The notes: generated from the sequence alone by a model not told the origin. A stretch of DNA of 64,000 nt from Demequina sp. TMPB413 (GCF_020447105.2 NZ_CP096184.1:1426001-1490000); one strand, 5' to 3'; counted from the first letter of the stretch, positions 24,821 to 36,163 are shown. Translations and numbers: made by a program.

Positions 24821-24963
24821 GGAGCGGCCTCCTGCGGTTCAGCAGGTGCTGATACCGGTGTGACGAGTTCGAGCGCCGGGACGGGCTCGGGTGCGAGGGC
24901 GTAGCCGGTAGCCAGCACCGCCGCACACACTGCGGTCACTACCAGCACCCGAGACGCCCTCAT
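24817..24963 (-). CDS. 48-residue exported or membrane peptide in the flavin operon
   Basis: The ATG at 24963, two bases after the stop of the FMN-binding gene, opens a 48-codon frame ending in an ATGA overlap with apbE. It begins MRASRVLVVTAVCAAVLATG, a basic start and hydrophobic stretch like a signal peptide or single membrane anchor, followed by a Pro/Glu/Ala-rich tail (PEPVPALELVTPVSAPAEPQ). The tight coupling on both sides argues that it is translated. Function is unknown. It could anchor or assist the flavin-transfer partners, or be a remnant of a longer leader once fused to ApbE. Confidence 0.6.
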   Translation of the reverse strand: MRASRVLVVTAVCAAVLATGYALAPEPVPALELVTPVSAPAEPQEAAP

Positions 24964-24965
24964 GG

Positions 24966-25391
24966 TTACGCGGCCGCCTCGTTAAGTGCTCCTTCGATGG
25001 ACTCGATGAAGGCGGGCGAGGTGAACGAGGACCCAGAGACGTGCTCGACGTCAGCGCTCTGCGCCTCGAGAACTCGCTCGACAATCGTGGGGACGGCAAA
25101 GGCGTTGACCTTGACGGACTCGGGGTCGCTCGTCCCTGCCTCCACAGGGTCGACGGCAGTGATGACGCCGTTCTCGATGGTGACCTGAGCCTGGTAGCCG
25201 CCCTTGATGTTTTCGACCCTTGGACCGAGGTACACACCGTCCTCATAGGTGACATCGCCCACGGGCTGCGCGGCATCGGTCGCGGGTGCGGTGGTGTTGT
25301 CAGTCTCCGTTTCCGCGGCGGCGCCAGAGGAGCAGGCCGCCAGGAGCGATGCCGACGCACCGGCCCACATCAAGGTCTTCATCGTGGTCAT
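24966..25391 (-). CDS. FMN-binding domain lipoprotein
   Basis: This surface lipoprotein has a single FMN-binding domain, the kind that receives covalent FMN from ApbE. From the ATG at 25391 it has 141 residues. A signal with lipobox SLLAAC leads to an Ala/Thr/Asp linker and then the domain from YEDGVYLGPRVENIKGGYQA to the end. The flavin-attachment site in relatives is usually D-x-V-S-G-A-T. Here it reads EHVSGSSFTS, so the acceptor would be a Ser and the Asp is Glu. The start overlaps the stop of the ferric-reductase-like gene (ATGA). It probably passes electrons between that membrane protein and an external acceptor. Confidence 0.85.
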   Translation of the reverse strand: MTTMKTLMWAGASASLLAACSSGAAAETETDNTTAPATDAAQPVGDVTYEDGVYLGPRVENIKGGYQAQVTIENGVITAVDPVEAGTSDPESVKVNAFAVPTIVERVLEAQSADVEHVSGSSFTSPAFIESIEGALNEAAA

Positions 25392-26761
25392 TTCTTGTCT
25401 CCGCTCCATGCGAACGCTTCCCTGTGGACACTATCTCGACCGACGCCGGCGGCGCGGGCCTCCTGCTCGACGGCCTTGGCCCAGGGACCAGGACCACAGA
25501 TGAAGACGTCGCGATCGCTGACGTCGGGAACGAGGTCGGCGAGCCCCGCATGCTGCTCCCGCGACGACCAGTTGTCGCCTCGAGGGCCAAGTACGACGTG
25601 CACTGCAACGCCCTTCGCGGCCGCGATCTGCTCGACTTCGTCAAGCAGCGGCGCCTCCGCCCTGGAGCGCGCGCGCACAATGACGTCGACCGGACCATGT
25701 GCGGGATCGAGTTGCTCCAGCATGGCGCGGATCGGCGTGATGCCGATGCCAGCAGCGATCAACACGATCCCCCGGTGGGTACGGGCCGCAGCGGTGAACA
25801 CGCCGAACGGCCCCTCAACCATCACCCGTGTGCCAGGCGCTACGCCCGCGAGGCGCGAAGAACCGTCGCCACTCGGCTTGACGGTGATCCGCAAGACATC
25901 GCGTGTCGCGACACGAGACAGCGAGAACGGATGAGAGTCCCGCCAACGCTCTCGATCGAGAAAGCGCCACAACATGAACTGTCCAGGCTTGGCGCCCAGC
26001 CGATCCAGGTCGCGCCCGCTCATCTCAATGGACGTCGAGCCGTCGCCCAGGGTCGTCACGTTGGTCACCCGCACGTCGTGCCGCGCGAACCGCAGCAGTG
26101 GGGCGACGACCCTGAAAAGCACGAGCGATCCCCACGCCACCACGTAGAGCGTCAGCCAGAACCACCAGGCGACCCCTCCGTCGCGGAACGTGGAGCCCTC
26201 AAGAAACTGGTGAGGGATGGCGAGCGCGACGCCCACGTACGTGAGCAGGTGCACCGCGTGCCAGTTTTCATAGCGCCACCGCGAGCGCACCATCACCAGC
26301 GACGTCACAAAGATGACGGCGAAGACGCCGAGCCCGATCTGCGCCATCGCGAGATACCACTGGCTGGTGAAGAATCGCGTTGACTGGGCGATCACGCTGA
26401 TATCCGCGTAGTACGCGCTCATGACGCTGATGATTCCCGCGTGCGCGGCCATGAGGACGATCGCGGCCTTCCCCGTGCGCGAGTGCAATGCCGCCGCACG
26501 GTCGTGTCCCATGCCACGCTCGATGAAGGGCGCGCGCGAGATCAGCAGCACTTGGAACAACATGAACACGGCGGCGACGATGCCGAGCGCACGGCCGAGG
26601 GAGTAGACATAGTCGATCGTCGCGAAGGTCTGCAGGCCACCGTCGGCCAAGAAGAAGGCCACGCCGACGGCCGCGACGACATAGGTGGCGGCTTGGGCCA
26701 TGTCTGCCCACCAGGAGCGCGCAGCGACGACGCGCGGGCCAGGAATGGCTGGCGATGTCAT
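25388..26761 (-). CDS. Membrane ferric-reductase-like flavoprotein oxidoreductase
   Basis: This 457-residue protein joins a six-helix ferric-reductase-type membrane domain (about residues 15-215, with paired His in AAHAGIISVMSAYYA and WHAVHLLTYVGVALAIPHQF as likely haem ligands) to a cytoplasmic ferredoxin-reductase-like part. FAD binding is suggested by HPFSLSR. NAD(P)H binding is suggested by GIVLIAAGIGITPIRAML and the C-terminal DVFICGPGPWAKAVEQEARA. Such proteins move electrons from NAD(P)H across the membrane. It is the first gene of an operon with the FMN lipoprotein, a small peptide and ApbE, which suggests an extracytosolic electron-transfer chain. Confidence 0.85.
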   Translation of the reverse strand: MTSPAIPGPRVVAARSWWADMAQAATYVVAAVGVAFFLADGGLQTFATIDYVYSLGRALGIVAAVFMLFQVLLISRAPFIERGMGHDRAAALHSRTGKAAIVLMAAHAGIISVMSAYYADISVIAQSTRFFTSQWYLAMAQIGLGVFAVIFVTSLVMVRSRWRYENWHAVHLLTYVGVALAIPHQFLEGSTFRDGGVAWWFWLTLYVVAWGSLVLFRVVAPLLRFARHDVRVTNVTTLGDGSTSIEMSGRDLDRLGAKPGQFMLWRFLDRERWRDSHPFSLSRVATRDVLRITVKPSGDGSSRLAGVAPGTRVMVEGPFGVFTAAARTHRGIVLIAAGIGITPIRAMLEQLDPAHGPVDVIVRARSRAEAPLLDEVEQIAAAKGVAVHVVLGPRGDNWSSREQHAGLADLVPDVSDRDVFICGPGPWAKAVEQEARAAGVGRDSVHREAFAWSGDKK

Positions 26762-26908
26762 CGGCGTTCCTCCCTCGAGCCAGCTCGCCGCTCGCGGCTA
26801 CTGGCTGACGTCGCCAACACGCAGTGCCCCCGCCGCATTCCCGCTTGCGCGCGCAAACTCCGGTGGCGCGCTCCCCTCTGTCGCGAGAACGACAGCGCGA
26901 CGGACTCG

Positions 26909-27994
26909 TCAGATCACTCGGACGCCATCCAACATGACGGCGCGTGGTGCAACGAGCACCCCGATCTCCTCGCGGGGATCGCGGTCGAGGACTACCAGGT
27001 CAGCAGGATCGCCTTCAGCCAATACTGGTGCGCCAAGAAAGCGCCGCGCCCTCCATGTCGCCCCAGCCACGACGTCGGCCGCTGGAATGCACCTCGCCAA
27101 CTCGGCGGCTTCCCGTGCGAGGTCGCCGTGGGCGATCGACGTGCCCGCATCCGTGCCCACCAGCAACGTGACTCCCGCCTCCCACATCTTGGTGACGTGC
27201 TCGTGCCTGCGGTCGTACATGCGCTGCATCCGTTCGGCGAACAGCGGGAAGCGATCGCCAGCCTGGGCGGCAAAGGATGCGAAGTTGCCGATCTGGAGCA
27301 GCGTGGGGACCACCGGCGTGCCCGCGCCTGCTGCGCGCTCAAGGTGGGCGTCCGTCATGCCTGTACCGTGCTCAATGCAATCGAAACCCGCGTCGAGCAA
27401 AGCGTCGAGCGACTCGGTCGCGAACGTGTGCGCGGTCACCCTGGCGCCTTCCGTGTGAACGGCGGCCACAGCGTCGGCGAGTTGCGCGGCCGACCACAGC
27501 GGAGTGAGGTCTGCCGCTTCTCCCAGGTCGCGGTCGATCCAATCGGCGATGATTTTCACCCAGGACCCGGAGGCGCGCGCCTGCCGAGCGGCCTCGTCAG
27601 CCAAAGCCGCTGGCTCCACCTCGACCGCGTAGTCCTTGAGGTAGCGCTTGGGGCGAGCGATGAACCTGCCGGAACGGTACACCTTGGGTAGGTCGCCGCG
27701 GCCGTCGAGGATGTCGAGGGACGTTGCAGATCCCGTGTCCCTCACCATCAGCACGCCAGCGTCGCGCTCTGTCAGCGCCTGCTTGACCACAAGTTCGCCG
27801 TCGACGGGGCCAGAGGGGCCCACTGCCAGATGGCAGTGCATGTCGACGAGACCAGGAATCACCCAGCCGTCGACCCGAACGGTGTCCGCGTGCCGCGGCC
27901 TTTCGTACGTGATCCTGCCGCCGACGACCCACGCCTTGCCAACTGTCCGATCCTCATCGGCGAGGATCGGTCCCGTCAGCTCGTAGGCGCTCAT
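26909..27994 (-). CDS. Amidohydrolase family protein
   Basis: This metal-dependent hydrolase of the amidohydrolase (imidazolonepropionase-like) superfamily has 361 residues. Metal ligands are visible in VDMHCHLAVG (HxH), VTAHTFATES (His), CIEHGTGMTD (His) and LLVGTDAGTSIAHGD (Asp). Such enzymes cleave C-N bonds of ring or peptide-like compounds; the substrate is not evident. The start ATG at 27994 overlaps the ffh stop by four bases, and a homologue at this position after ffh is common in Actinobacteria. Confidence 0.88.
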   Translation of the reverse strand: MSAYELTGPILADEDRTVGKAWVVGGRITYERPRHADTVRVDGWVIPGLVDMHCHLAVGPSGPVDGELVVKQALTERDAGVLMVRDTGSATSLDILDGRGDLPKVYRSGRFIARPKRYLKDYAVEVEPAALADEAARQARASGSWVKIIADWIDRDLGEAADLTPLWSAAQLADAVAAVHTEGARVTAHTFATESLDALLDAGFDCIEHGTGMTDAHLERAAGAGTPVVPTLLQIGNFASFAAQAGDRFPLFAERMQRMYDRRHEHVTKMWEAGVTLLVGTDAGTSIAHGDLAREAAELARCIPAADVVAGATWRARRFLGAPVLAEGDPADLVVLDRDPREEIGVLVAPRAVMLDGVRVI

Positions 27995-29583
27995 CCGCGC
28001 AGGTACTTGTCCAGGCTCGGCAACTGCGTGGGATCGAAGGCTGGCTCTTCCGGCGCAGGCTTGCTTAGACCGAAGGCGCTACCAGCAGGGGACGACGACG
28101 CGCCGTGTTCCCGTAGCGCCTTCTCCTGGGCCGCGCGCTTGGCGGGATTGCCTGACTTGCCCTTGACCTTGCGTTGCGGCGCCTGCTTGCCCTTCGACTT
28201 CTTGCCGCCCGGGAGGCCACCTGGTCCCATAGCTGGCAGTCCGCCCATCCCTGGGATGCCGCCACCGCCAGCCATCGCCTTCATCATGCGCTGCGCATCC
28301 TCAAAACGCTTCACGAGCGAATTGATCTGCGCCACGGTGGTGCCTGAGCCCGCCGCGATGCGGGAGCGGCGCGAGCCGTTGAGCACCTTCGGGTTGTCAC
28401 GCTCGAGCGGCGTCATCGACTGAATGATGGCCTCGGTGCGCGTCAACTCGCGCTCGTCGAGGTTGTCGATCTGGTCCCTCATCTGACCCATGCCGGGAAG
28501 CATGGTCAGCATCTTCTTCATGGAGCCCATGTTCTTGAGTTGCTGCATTTGGCTCAAGAAGTCGGTGAGCGTGAAGTCCTCACCCTTCGACATCTTGTCG
28601 GCCATGCGTTGGGCTTCCGCCTGGTCGAACGTGGCCTCCGCCTTCTCAATGAGCGACAACACGTCGCCCATATCGAGGATGCGTCCCGCCATGCGCTCCG
28701 GGTGGAAGACCTCGAACTCGTCGAGCTTCTCGCCCGTGGAGGCGAAGAGGATGGGTACTCCGGTGACTTCACGTACCGATAGCGCCGCGCCGCCGCGTGC
28801 ATCGCCGTCGAGCTTGGTGAGCACCACGCCCGTCATCGCGACGCCTGCCTGGAAGGCCTGCGCCGTCGCCACGGCGTCCTGGCCAATCATCGCGTCGATG
28901 ACGAACAGGACCTCATCAGGGTTGATCGCCTTGCGAATGTCGCCGGCCTGCTTCATCAACTCCTGGTCGACGCCGAGCCGGCCTGCCGTGTCGACGATGA
29001 CCACGGAGTGCTGGCGCCGCGAGGCTTCCTTGATGGCGTTTGACGCCACCTTGACGGGGTTCCCCTTCGCCTTCTGGTCCTCGCGCGTGACGCCGCGCTC
29101 GGGTGCGAAGACGGGCACGCCAGCGCGCTCGCCCACGACCTCGAGCTGGGTGACGGCGTTAGGGCGCTGGAGGTCGGCCGCCACCAGCAGCGGGGTGTGG
29201 CCCTGAGCCTTCAGGTGGTGAGCCAGTTTTCCCGCGAACGTGGTCTTACCCGCGCCCTGGAGTCCCGCGAGCATGATGACCGTGGGGCCCGTCTTGGCGA
29301 TGTGCAGCGGCCTGGCGCTGCCGCCGAGGATCTCGATGAGCTCCTCGTGAACGATCTTGACGACTTGCTGTCCGGGATTGAGTGCTCCTGAGACTTCCGC
29401 CCCCACTGCGCGCTCGCGGATGCGGTCGGTGAACGCCGTGACCGCCTGAAGGGCGACGTCGGCGTCAAGCAGGGCGCGTCTGATCTCGCGCACGGTGCCG
29501 TCGATGTCGGCTTCTGTGAGCCTTCCCTTTCCGCGGAGGTTGCGGAAGGTGGCTGTCAGGCGGTCGGACAAGCTGGCGAACAC
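27991..29583 (-). CDS. ffh: Signal recognition particle protein Ffh (SRP54)
   Basis: Ffh binds signal sequences of nascent membrane proteins and, with 4.5S RNA, docks to FtsY. The protein has 530 residues: an N domain (1-90), a GTPase G domain with LAGLQGAGKTTFAGKLAHHL, VIVDTAGRLGVD and LTKLDGDARGGAALS, and a Met-rich M domain (about 300-440, with MLTMLPGMGQMRDQ and SRRSRIAAGSGTTVAQIN). The C-terminus is extended by a Gly/Pro/Lys-rich tail, usual in Actinobacteria. Its receptor FtsY is encoded 5 kb upstream. Confidence 0.97.
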   Translation of the reverse strand: MFASLSDRLTATFRNLRGKGRLTEADIDGTVREIRRALLDADVALQAVTAFTDRIRERAVGAEVSGALNPGQQVVKIVHEELIEILGGSARPLHIAKTGPTVIMLAGLQGAGKTTFAGKLAHHLKAQGHTPLLVAADLQRPNAVTQLEVVGERAGVPVFAPERGVTREDQKAKGNPVKVASNAIKEASRRQHSVVIVDTAGRLGVDQELMKQAGDIRKAINPDEVLFVIDAMIGQDAVATAQAFQAGVAMTGVVLTKLDGDARGGAALSVREVTGVPILFASTGEKLDEFEVFHPERMAGRILDMGDVLSLIEKAEATFDQAEAQRMADKMSKGEDFTLTDFLSQMQQLKNMGSMKKMLTMLPGMGQMRDQIDNLDERELTRTEAIIQSMTPLERDNPKVLNGSRRSRIAAGSGTTVAQINSLVKRFEDAQRMMKAMAGGGGIPGMGGLPAMGPGGLPGGKKSKGKQAPQRKVKGKSGNPAKRAAQEKALREHGASSSPAGSAFGLSKPAPEEPAFDPTQLPSLDKYLRG

Positions 29584-29612
29584 GGCTCTCCCTTCGGCTG
29601 TGGCGGTGTCGA

Positions 29613-31388
29613 CTAGCCTACCTGGGGCCCGGCGGCAAGGGTCGCCCTCACTCTCGCAGTCAAGGTGTCGATCAACTGTTCACGCCATGCGGTCCACGCC
29701 TTGGGGCTGGCGGCCTTGGCATCGGCCTCCGTCAGTGCCCGCAACGCTTCGAACAGGTCGCTGCTGCCCCCGAGGCGCTCCACGAGTTCGGCCGCTACTG
29801 CGTTGTCCTCGACGTCGCGAGTCGTGGCAAAGCTCGCGAGCGTCAAGTGCTCGCACACCAGCACCTGGATGGCGTCTCTGTGTGAGTCCGACAGCCCCAT
29901 CCTGGCTGCAATTCCAGGGATGAGGCTCGCGCCGTACTCGGAATGGTCCGCCACCCCAGCCTGCTTGCCGATGTCGTGAAACAGGGCCGCGTACAGCAAC
30001 AGATCGGGATCGGGTACGTGCTTGCGGAACTTGCCCGCGAGCACCACCGCCTCGATCTGGTGACGATCAACCGTGTACAAGTGGAAGGGGTTTCGCTGCG
30101 GCCGATTGCGCACGGGCGCCCACTCCGGCAACCAGGAGACGATTTGGCCTGCCACGTCGAGCGCTTCCCACACGCCCAACAGATGATGCGAGTGGCGCAG
30201 CAGTTCGGTGAACCGATCGAGCGCCTCGTGCGGCCACGGGCTGCCTAGTTCAGGACAGCGCGAGAACGTCTCGAGAAGACTCGGGGTGAACGTGAGGCCG
30301 GTGGAGGCGGCGGCAGCGGCCGCACGCAGCGGGAGCACCGCGTCGTCTTCTGCGGCGTAACCGGGGGCGAGAGCGAGCTCGCCATCGACATCGATCAAGC
30401 CGCGAGCAACGGGGACGTGACGAGGAGCAGCGCCGCGGCGCTTGGCGAGGAAGGCGCGCGATCCCACCCCCGACTTCTCGAGGGCTCTGCGGGCGCCGCG
30501 CTCGGTACTGTCCACGGCGTAGGCGATGGTCCTGCCAGCCTCGGCAATGGACGCGAGCAGGGCGTCCGTGTCCTCCATGTGAAGAGCGTCGGCTACCTCT
30601 TGGGCCACGTGCCTGCCCACGATATGCGCGGCCCTCCCTGACACCGTGTGCACAGCGTCGCGCACGTCGAGCAGATGCTGTGCGGCGTCGTCGACCGCGC
30701 CGTGAGGGCGGTCGGTGAGCCACGTAGCGGCAAGGGCAGTGAGGCTCACGTAATCGCGCAAGCCACCGCGCGACTCCTTGATGTTTGGTTCGATCAGGTA
30801 GGCGAGCTCACCGCAGCGTTCGGCGCGTGCTCGCGAGGCCGCCAAGAGATCGGGCAGTCGCTTGCGTGCGGCCGATCGCCAATCGGCGAGAATCGCCGAC
30901 CGCGCCTGCTGCGCCAGCGACTCATCGCCCGCAACGTGACGCAGGTCGAGCAGACCCGCGGCGGCGGCCAAGTCCTTCGATGCCACCTGGCGGCACTCGG
31001 TGAGCGACCTGGTGGAGTGGTCCAGTTGCAATCCCGCGTCCCAAATGGGGTACCACAAGCGGGCTGCCACCTCGGAGGCGGCTGCCTTTCCGCTCGTCGT
31101 GCCGTCGTGTAGCAGGACGAGGTCAAGGTCTGAGTGGGGTCCTGCCTCCCCACGGCCGACGCTGCCGACGGCGGCGAGGGTCAATCCCCCGATGTCGCCT
31201 GTGACGGCGGTGAAGTGCTCTGCGAGTCGCGTGAAGACCAGTTGTGCGAGCGCCTGCCTGCGCTCGCGCCCGTCGACGCCCGCAAGAGCAAGCGCGAGCG
31301 CCTGCCTGTCACGCTTGAGGTCCCGCACCCCATGGGGGTGCGGGACCTCAGCGTGTGAGCCGTCACGGACGATGCCGGATCGGCCCAT
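29613..31388 (-). CDS. glnD: GlnD-like PII uridylyl/adenylyltransferase without ACT domains
   Basis: GlnD modifies and demodifies the PII protein in response to nitrogen supply. In Actinobacteria the related enzyme adenylylates GlnK. The nucleotidyltransferase motif is AAVGSVGRGEAGPHSDLDLV (about residue 70-90), with RGGLRDYVSL downstream and the HD phosphohydrolase motif LYAALFHDIGKQ. The protein ends shortly after the HD domain, at 591 residues at most. The two C-terminal ACT (glutamine-sensing) domains usual in GlnD are absent, and ffh starts too close for a frameshift to hide them. The start is uncertain: a GTG at 31328 lies inside a strong hairpin. Confidence 0.88.
   Translation of the reverse strand: MGRSGIVRDGSHAEVPHPHGVRDLKRDRQALALALAGVDGRERRQALAQLVFTRLAEHFTAVTGDIGGLTLAAVGSVGRGEAGPHSDLDLVLLHDGTTSGKAAASEVAARLWYPIWDAGLQLDHSTRSLTECRQVASKDLAAAAGLLDLRHVAGDESLAQQARSAILADWRSAARKRLPDLLAASRARAERCGELAYLIEPNIKESRGGLRDYVSLTALAATWLTDRPHGAVDDAAQHLLDVRDAVHTVSGRAAHIVGRHVAQEVADALHMEDTDALLASIAEAGRTIAYAVDSTERGARRALEKSGVGSRAFLAKRRGAAPRHVPVARGLIDVDGELALAPGYAAEDDAVLPLRAAAAAASTGLTFTPSLLETFSRCPELGSPWPHEALDRFTELLRHSHHLLGVWEALDVAGQIVSWLPEWAPVRNRPQRNPFHLYTVDRHQIEAVVLAGKFRKHVPDPDLLLYAALFHDIGKQAGVADHSEYGASLIPGIAARMGLSDSHRDAIQVLVCEHLTLASFATTRDVEDNAVAAELVERLGGSSDLFEALRALTEADAKAASPKAWTAWREQLIDTLTARVRATLAAGPQVG
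31316..31350 (-). terminator. Perfect 16-bp hairpin between glnK and glnD
   Basis: TGAGGTCCCGCACCCC at 31316-31331 pairs exactly with 31335-31350 around a three-base loop. It stands 54 bases after the glnK stop and inside the longest glnD frame. No T-run follows. It probably attenuates transcription into glnD or controls access to its start. Confidence 0.75.
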
Positions 31389-31403
31389 CGTGAAAAGGCT
31401 GTT

Positions 31404-32998
<1,595 letters not shown>

Positions 32999-33059
32999 GT
33001 TTCTGTCTCTCCTTTTCGCTAACCGTGTGGCTAGTCAAGAGTCACCCTTCCGCACGACG

Positions 33060-33097
33060 GTTTCCCCTGAACGGCTCGAACGTTTCCGTACCGTTAC
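33060..33097 (-). promoter_or_regulatory. GlnR-type nitrogen control box upstream of amtB-glnK-glnD
   Basis: On the minus strand GTAAC (33097-33093), six bases, GAAAC (33086-33082), six bases, GCCGT (33075-33071), six bases and GAAAC (33064-33060) follow each other. The actinobacterial GlnR site is recalled as GTNAC-n6-GAAAC repeated with n6 spacing. Three of the four half-sites match exactly and the spacing is perfect. It lies 62-99 bases before the amtB start. GlnR controls amtB-glnK-glnD in Streptomyces. Confidence 0.7.
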
Positions 33098-33166
33098 GAA
33101 ATGGCGGGCCAGGTAAAAGTCATGTTGCCGCGGTCGATTTCAGGAGGCGAAAGCTCAGAAATCGGA

Positions 33167-34441
33167 TTATGCGTCTTCATAGGCCGCCTCGCCGTGCTCG
33201 GCAATGTCGATGCTGTTGCGCTCCACGTCAGCGTCGACACGGAAGCCAACCGTGTACTTGATGAGGAGCGCAATGATCGCCGTTCCTGCGAAGGACACCG
33301 CGAGGGCGAGTACGGCCACGAGTGCTTGGGAAACCAGTTGCGTGACGTCCCCTCCGTACAGCAGCCCGTTCAGCGCCCCTTCAGGCGCCCACGTGGTGCC
33401 TTCGTCGAGGTTGGCGAAGAAGCCGATCATGAGCGTGCCGACGAGTCCACCGACCAGGTGGACGCCCACGACGTCAAGCGAGTCGTCGTAACCCAAGCGG
33501 TACTTCAGGGTCACCGCGAGCGCGCAGAGGGTTCCGGCGACGACGCCGATAGCGAGCGCACCGTACGTGTCGACGGCGGCCGCGGCAGGGGTGATCGCAA
33601 CTAATCCGCCGACGACGCCAGAGGCGGCACCTAGCGACGTGGGCTTTCCATCACGCAGGCGCTCGACGAGGCACCACGCGAGCATGGCGGCGGCCGGCGC
33701 CACGAGGGTGTTGAGGAACGCGCGCCCAGCCGTGGCATCTGCCGCGAATTCGGAACCTGCGTTGAAGCCGAACCATCCAAACCACAGGAGCGCGGAGCCC
33801 ATGAGCACAAAGGGCATGTTGTGCGGCTTGAACGCGATCCTGCCAAATCCCAGCCGGGGGCCAAGAATGAGCGCGAGCGCCAAGGCGGCCGCGCCGGCGT
33901 TGATGTGCACCACCGTCCCGCCAGCGAAGTCGATAGGGGTCGACAGTGCGCCGGCGATCCATCCGTCGGCGGAGGCAAAACCGCCTCCCCACACCGCGTG
34001 GGCGATGGTCGCGTAGACGACGGTGAGCCAAAGGCCTACGAAGACCAGCCAGGGGCCGAACCTGGTGCGGTCAGCGACCGCGCCGGAAATGAGTGCGACC
34101 GTGATGATGGCGAACGTCGCCTGGAAGGCGACCATCACCAAGAAGGGGACGCCGGTGCCTGCGCCGAGACTGTCAGTGTCTGATACCCCGTTGAGACCGA
34201 AATAGGTGCTGGGATCTCCCACGAGGCCACCCGCCCAACTGGGCCCGAATGTGAGGCTGTAGCCCCAAAGACTCCACGCCACGGCGACCACTCCCATGGC
34301 GCCGAAGTTCAGCATCATCATGTTGAGCACCGACTTGGCGCTCACCATGCCCCCATAGAACAGTGCAAGTCCAGGCGTCATGAGCAGCACGAGTGCCGTC
34401 GCCATGATCATCCAAGCCGTATTGCCCGCATCAACCACCAC
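33167..34441 (-). CDS. Ammonium transporter (second copy)
   Basis: This is a second Amt-family channel of 424 residues, clearly related to the neighbour at 31739 (shared LLMTPGLALFYGGM, FAGGTVVHINAGAAALALAL, DDSLDVVGVHLVGGLVGTLM). It has family-typical pore residues and eleven membrane segments. The GTG start at 34441 follows GGAGGACACC. The two genes are separated by 168 bases that hold the GlnR-type box. Tandem amt genes may differ in affinity or regulation; the proteins differ most at their N-terminal third and C-terminal tails. Confidence 0.94.
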   Translation of the reverse strand: MVVDAGNTAWMIMATALVLLMTPGLALFYGGMVSAKSVLNMMMLNFGAMGVVAVAWSLWGYSLTFGPSWAGGLVGDPSTYFGLNGVSDTDSLGAGTGVPFLVMVAFQATFAIITVALISGAVADRTRFGPWLVFVGLWLTVVYATIAHAVWGGGFASADGWIAGALSTPIDFAGGTVVHINAGAAALALALILGPRLGFGRIAFKPHNMPFVLMGSALLWFGWFGFNAGSEFAADATAGRAFLNTLVAPAAAMLAWCLVERLRDGKPTSLGAASGVVGGLVAITPAAAAVDTYGALAIGVVAGTLCALAVTLKYRLGYDDSLDVVGVHLVGGLVGTLMIGFFANLDEGTTWAPEGALNGLLYGGDVTQLVSQALVAVLALAVSFAGTAIIALLIKYTVGFRVDADVERNSIDIAEHGEAAYEDA

Positions 34442-34599
34442 GGTGTCCTCCCAGTCACGGATTCCTCAGCGCCGACGCAGCTGTCGACTGCGCCTAGCGT
34501 GACGCGTCCGCGTTACGGCACGGAGTCGGTCGTGTGTGGTGGGTGGAAACTTTTGCGGGGCAGTGGCGCTACGCGCTCATGCGCGCGGGAAGGGAGACG

Positions 34600-35718
<1,119 letters not shown>

Positions 35719-35751
35719 GGTGCAAGTCTCGCAAACGAAAGGGGCTCGCGC

Positions 35752-36036
35752 TTACGCTGGCACGCCGCTTCGTGGGCTGGCGTCGCTCGGCACTGTCGCC
35801 TCCGAGAATGAAGTCCTGCGAGGGAACTCCGGCTCTTCGAGCGCTGCGATGACGCGCCAGTCGCCATCGTCGCGCGGCACTGACTCGAAGGCCTCGAGCC
35901 CATGCTTGCGCGGGGCGAGGCCCAGCAGGACGCGCATGAGATGCGCGCCGCGCCCTTCGGCGGCAAAAGCGAGGATGAATGCGAGGAAGGAGAAGGTCAC
36001 CGCCCACGCGATGACATCGATCATGTAGCGGAACAT
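35752..36036 (-). CDS. Small membrane protein, unknown
   Basis: This 94-residue protein begins MFRYMIDVIAWAVTFSFLAF, one membrane segment (about 5-27), followed by a soluble tail of basic and acidic residues (HGLEAFESVPRDDGDWRVIA). The start ATG at 36036 has AAGGG upstream. It lies between smc and ftsY on the same strand, 33 bases before ftsY, and could be in their operon. I do not recognise a family. Confidence 0.5.
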   Translation of the reverse strand: MFRYMIDVIAWAVTFSFLAFILAFAAEGRGAHLMRVLLGLAPRKHGLEAFESVPRDDGDWRVIAALEEPEFPRRTSFSEATVPSDASPRSGVPA

Positions 36037-36163
36037 ACTCGACCCTTCATAACGGACATTTCAGACATACTACTCTCGCCGTTGAGAGGATCCAGAGTGG
36101 GGACGCGGCACGCGCGCCCACTCGATAACACGGGCGGCAAGCCCGATTGTTGCCAGCCGGGAG

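Noticed and set aside
34442..34599. Possible GlnR box before the second amt gene
   Set aside because: GTTAC and a distant GAAAC occur on the plus strand, but the middle half-sites are poor and the last is one base out of register. This is not enough to annotate.
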